In this document: one piece after another, positions 61,472-64,000 of the stretch | Layout: every line of letters begins with the position of its first letter | Position numbering within the stretch: the stretch's first letter is position 1 | From: an uncultured SAR86 cluster bacterium | GTDB taxonomy: Bacteria > Pseudomonadota > Gammaproteobacteria > Magnimaribacterales > D2472 | DNA length: 64,000 bases | Direction of reading: 5' to 3' | Assembly: GCA_902557575.1 (NCBI GenBank) | Contig: CACEAR010000003.1 | Location: 1-64,000, forward strand | Translations under genes and position numbers: made by a program | The notes under the pieces: generated by a model | Told to the model about the DNA's origin: nothing | What the model saw: only the letters and a program-made list of their open reading frames with translations | The model's database searches: none

Positions 61472-62269
61472 TTAATCTAGACGTTCTTTAATTCTTGCAG
61501 ATTTGCCTGATCTTTCTCTAAGGTAGAAAAGTTTTGCTTTCCTAACATCACCTTTTCTTTTAACTGAAATTGAGTCTATAAGCGGACTATGAAGTTGGAA
61601 TGTTCTTTCAACACCGATGCCACTAGATATTTTTCTTACAATAAATGATGAGTTCAGTCCTGAATTTCTTACTGACATTACAACACCTTCAAAAGCCTGC
61701 AATCTTGTTCGTTGACCATCTTTAACTTTTACTGACACTGAAACGGTGTCACCTGGTCTAAATGATGGCACGTTTTCTTTAAGTTGTGATTTTTCAAAAT
61801 CACTTACAATTGAAGCAGGTGATTTCTCAACATCAGATATAACTGGTGCAGCTTCTTCTTCTGGTGCAGCTTCTTCAGCTGGTGCTTCTTCTACAGGAGC
61901 TTCTTCTTCTGGTGCAGCTTCTTCAGCTGGTGCTTCTTCTTCAGAAACTTCTTCAACAGACTCAGATGTATTTGCTGCAGATTCTGCCATTGCTTCAGCT
62001 GCATCATCCACTGCAGATGGAGAGTCATCATTTGAAAAATGATTTTCCCATGACTCAAGGAGTTGAGCCTTAGTATTTGTAATATCAAGCTCTAAACCAT
62101 GCTCCTTTGCAGTAGAAACAATATCAGCTTTTTTCATAGCTTTTATTGCTGAAGGAGATGGCAATTCAACAGATGGTTTTTCTTTTACATCACTTTCAGA
62201 AGAACCTGTAAGTCCTCCAAATATTCTGGAAAAGAAACCTTTATTTTCTGTTTTTTTATCGTCACTCAT
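61472..62269 (-). CDS. rplS: Ribosomal protein L19 with a 150-residue N-terminal extension
   Basis: The C-terminal 114 residues (from about 152) are a complete L19: [36 protein letters not shown] in parts, [14 protein letters not shown] and [20 protein letters not shown]19 lies at the 30S-50S interface and is normally about 115 residues. Here it is preceded by a basic/hydrophobic start, a SAP/Rho-N-like helical segment at 42-78 ([19 protein letters not shown]), and an Ala/Glu/Pro-rich acidic tract at 106-141. No internal stop or better start separates the extension. The S16 gene of the same operon carries a matching acidic tract. Confidence 0.93.
   Translation of the reverse strand: MSDDKKTENKGFFSRIFGGLTGSSESDVKEKPSVELPSPSAIKAMKKADIVSTAKEHGLELDITNTKAQLLESWENHFSNDDSPSAVDDAAEAMAESAANTSESVEEVSEEEAPAEEAAPEEEAPVEEAPAEEAAPEEEAAPVISDVEKSPASIVSDFEKSQLKENVPSFRPGDTVSVSVKVKDGQRTRLQAFEGVVMSVRNSGLNSSFIVRKISSGIGVERTFQLHSPLIDSISVKRKGDVRKAKLFYLRERSGKSARIKERLD
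61847..61954 (-). repeat. Ala/Glu/Pro-coding tandem repeat in rplS
   Basis: About 108 bases of imperfect repeats built from GCTGAAGAAGC/ACCAGAAGAAGAAGC units code for [15 protein letters not shown] and variants. The tract is richer in G+C than the surroundings and is closely similar to the tract in rpsP. Confidence 0.85.
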
Positions 62270-62287
62270 AATTAGCTCTAAAAAGGC

Positions 62288-63013
62288 CTATAGGATACGC
62301 TTAGATAACAAATTATCCAAGAGTTTTTTTTGTTTTTTTGTTAATTTTACACTATCTAATAGATCGGGTCTTCTTTCAATAGTTCGTTGTAATGAAGATA
62401 AAATCTTCCAGTCATTAATTTTCTCATGATCACCTGATAATAAAACTCCAGGGACATCCTTTCCTTCAAATTTCTGTGGTCTAGTATATACAGGTCCTTT
62501 TAAAAGATTATTTTCAAATGAATCGTTTTTAAAAGATTCCTGGTTACCAAGAACGCCTGGAATCTTTCTGGATAATGCATCTATTAAAGCTAATGCTGGT
62601 ATTTCTCCACCACTAAGGACAAAGTCGCCTATAGAAAACTCTTTATGAACATAATTTTCAATAAATCTTTCATCGATGCCCTCGTACCTTCCACAAATGA
62701 TAGTAATTGATTTTTCGTCCAGCAGCCCATCAATATGAGTATTGGATAAACGCTCTCCCTGAGGACTCATCAAAAGCACCTTTCCCTTATTTTTTATTGA
62801 TCTCATTGCTAGTGCTAACGGCTCTGCCATCATAACCATTCCCTCGCCTCCGCCATAAGGTGCATCATCCACATTTTTATTGGTATTTTTTGAGAAATCC
62901 CTCGGATTCAAACTATTCATAGAAATTAAATCTTTTTCAATAGCCTTTCCAATAACTCCAAAATCAAATAATTTCGTAATTTCAGGGAAAATTGTTACTA
63001 AATTAAAGTTCAT
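62288..63013 (-). CDS. trmD: tRNA (guanine-N1-)-methyltransferase
   Basis: A 241-residue SPOUT enzyme that makes m1G37 in tRNA to prevent frameshifting. Motifs are [21 protein letters not shown] in parts, DDAPYGGGEGMVMM, LLMSPQGERL, ICGRYEGIDERF, IGDFVLSGGEIPALALIDA in parts, and the basic C-terminal linker. ATG 63013 is preferred since it gives the usual MxxxLVTIFPE start; it overlaps the rimM end, with GGGATAAAG upstream. Confidence 0.96.
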   Translation of the reverse strand: MNFNLVTIFPEITKLFDFGVIGKAIEKDLISMNSLNPRDFSKNTNKNVDDAPYGGGEGMVMMAEPLALAMRSIKNKGKVLLMSPQGERLSNTHIDGLLDEKSITIICGRYEGIDERFIENYVHKEFSIGDFVLSGGEIPALALIDALSRKIPGVLGNQESFKNDSFENNLLKGPVYTRPQKFEGKDVPGVLLSGDHEKINDWKILSSLQRTIERRPDLLDSVKLTKKQKKLLDNLLSKRIL

Positions 63014-63536
63014 CTTTATCCCAATCAACTATCAAAAAACCTTTAACTAAATCAACTTTCTTAATAAATATATCTTTTACGTAAGGTATTAGTAACTGAG
63101 AAGTTTTGTTCTTTATTACCAAAGTATCATTTGCACCATAATTCCTTATTTCACTAACAATACCAATAAACTCATTATTTTCATTATAGACTTCCAGCTG
63201 AATAAGGTCTTTCCAATAATATTCACCATCTTCAGGTTTAAGATATTCATTTAAAGTATAAATTTCAGAGTTCGTAAGTTTTTTAATTTCTTCAACGGTC
63301 TCAATTCCTGAAATATTTACAATATTTTTGCTCGACTTAATATGCTTTGATTTGATATTGAACTCTAAGATCTTTTTTTCCTGAATTAGAAAAAAACGCT
63401 TGTAATTAAAAAAGTTATCTTCAGGATCACAATAGGAGTTCAAAAAGAATGCGCCCTTAAGGCCATGACTTTTTCCAATAGAGCCGATTGCTATTAAATC
63501 AGAGCTAGAAATATCGTTAGGACTTTTCATCCTCAT
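63003..63536 (-). CDS. rimM: 16S rRNA processing/ribosome maturation factor RimM
   Basis: A 177-residue factor for 30S head assembly. The opening [23 protein letters not shown] (in parts) is the RimM signature, and the PRC-barrel half has [20 protein letters not shown] and [16 protein letters not shown] in parts. The start at 63536 overlaps the rpsP end by 20 bases; ATG 63530 is equally possible. Standard rpsP-rimM-trmD-rplS order. Confidence 0.94.
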   Translation of the reverse strand: MRMKSPNDISSSDLIAIGSIGKSHGLKGAFFLNSYCDPEDNFFNYKRFFLIQEKKILEFNIKSKHIKSSKNIVNISGIETVEEIKKLTNSEIYTLNEYLKPEDGEYYWKDLIQLEVYNENNEFIGIVSEIRNYGANDTLVIKNKTSQLLIPYVKDIFIKKVDLVKGFLIVDWDKDEL

Positions 63537-64000
63537 CTTCGGAATCAGATGATTCTTCAGGATTATCTGCAGGAGCTTCTTCCTCAGCAGGAGCTTCTTC
63601 TGGTGCAGCTTCCTCAGCGGGTGCTTCTTCTGCAGGTGCTTCTTCCTCAGCAGGAGCCTCTTCTGGTGCAGCTTCCTCAGCGGGAGCTTCTTCTGGTGCA
63701 GCTTCCTCAGCTGGTGCTTCTTCCTCAGCCTCTTCTGCTTGTTTTTTGATTTCTTCTTGCTTAGCAGCTAGTGCAGCTGCTTTCTTTGCATCAGCTTTAT
63801 CTTTCTTTGCAGCTTTTCTTGCATCAAGCTCTTCAGGTGATAATTTAGAATCTTTAATTAATCTTTTGACTCTATCACTAATCTGAGCACCTTTTGATAC
63901 CCATTCATCCACTTTTTCAATGTCTATACGTAATGTTTCTTCTTGGCCTTGAGCTGAAGGATTGTAAAATCCAAGTCTTTCAATAAAAGCACCATCTCTT
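63517..64000 (-). CDS. rpsP: Ribosomal protein S16 with long acidic C-terminal extension, 5' end beyond window
   Basis: From the window edge the frame reads [14 protein letters not shown], then [17 protein letters not shown], the conserved S16 core that contacts 16S rRNA. Canonical S16 ends soon after this (about 82 residues). Here about 110 more residues follow: a Lys/Ala-rich helix ([20 protein letters not shown]) and a long [17 protein letters not shown] repeat, ending in [11 protein letters not shown]. The start codon lies outside the window. rimM overlaps the end, so the extension is translated through to the operon junction. Confidence 0.93.
   Translation of the reverse strand, partial: RDGAFIERLGFYNPSAQGQEETLRIDIEKVDEWVSKGAQISDRVKRLIKDSKLSPEELDARKAAKKDKADAKKAAALAAKQEEIKKQAEEAEEEAPAEEAAPEEAPAEEAAPEEAPAEEEAPAEEAPAEEAAPEEAPAEEEAPADNPEESSDSEDEDEKS
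63568..63738 (-). repeat. Ala/Glu/Pro-coding tandem repeat in rpsP
   Basis: About 170 bases of imperfect 30-base-scale repeats coding [10 protein letters not shown] blocks, five to six copies. The plus strand shows recurring GGTGCAGCTTCCTCAGC and GGAGCTTCTTC words. Such repeats can vary in copy number between strains by slippage. Confidence 0.88.

Noticed and set aside
61746-62073. Ser/Ala-rich and Leu/Gln-rich ORFs across the rplS repeat
   Set aside because: Products of reading the Ala/Glu-coding repeat in other frames; a repetitive DNA tract stays open in all frames.

Overview
The window is a gene-dense, AT-rich stretch of a marine-type gammaproteobacterial chromosome. Typical gamma operons are present: rpsP-rimM-trmD-rplS, xerD-dsbC-hom-thrC, queA-tgt-yajC-secD-secF, lepA-lepB-rnc-era-recO-acpS, and rpoE-anti-sigma-mucD. 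Together with a large TonB-dependent receptor, a GH3 glycosidase beside a sodium/solute symporter, very short intergenic gaps and strong AGA bias for arginine, this points to a streamlined SAR86-like heterotroph. The lineage is an inference; no rRNA is present to confirm it.

Layout. 1-4.1 kb: truncated GH3 glycosidase, SSS symporter and pyruvate kinase, all on the minus strand. 4.1-4.4 kb: a promoter-RNA-terminator unit that looks like an undescribed structured leader or small RNA ahead of pyk. 4.4-7.2 kb: malate synthase G, a hotdog thioesterase, tRNA-Gly. 7.3-9.0 kb: two plus-strand LPS-core genes (GT-A glycosyltransferase, Kdo kinase) with foreign codon usage. 9-14.4 kb: SnoaL-like protein, TonB receptor, RRM protein, patatin, DUF2147 protein. 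14.4-21.5 kb: aceE-aceF, then an amidase/BI-1-like/rhodanese operon and tRNA-Glu. 21.5-28.4 kb: trmJ/suhB divergent pair, Sec and queuosine operon, tRNA-Leu.

28.4-40.6 kb: a nearly gap-free minus-strand run from ung and the rpoE operon through lepA-lepB-rnc-era-recO-acpS-adk-tsaB-uppP-rsmJ. ygfZ is the only plus-strand gene in it and lacks a normal start codon. 40.6-40.9 kb: DnaA-box cluster. 40.9-48.6 kb: serA, an orphan ABC ATPase, glpK, and nrdAB with NrdR and DnaA sites in its promoter. 48.6-53.9 kb: SDR, indoleamine 2,3-dioxygenase-like protein and PatB/MalY aminotransferase, then mdh and two small unknowns. 53.9-64 kb: an 11-gene unbroken minus-strand run from rpsP to lysS.

The main oddities are: the unclassified RNA before pyk; an amidase fused to a TonB C-terminal-like domain; a Tgt missing two zinc cysteines; a single-protein RseA/RseB-like anti-sigma factor; ygfZ without ATG/GTG/TTG at its proper N-terminus; DnaA-box clusters; and matching Ala/Glu/Pro-rich extensions on ribosomal proteins S16 and L19 encoded in one operon. 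I saw no CRISPR array, insertion sequence, phage or classical defence system.
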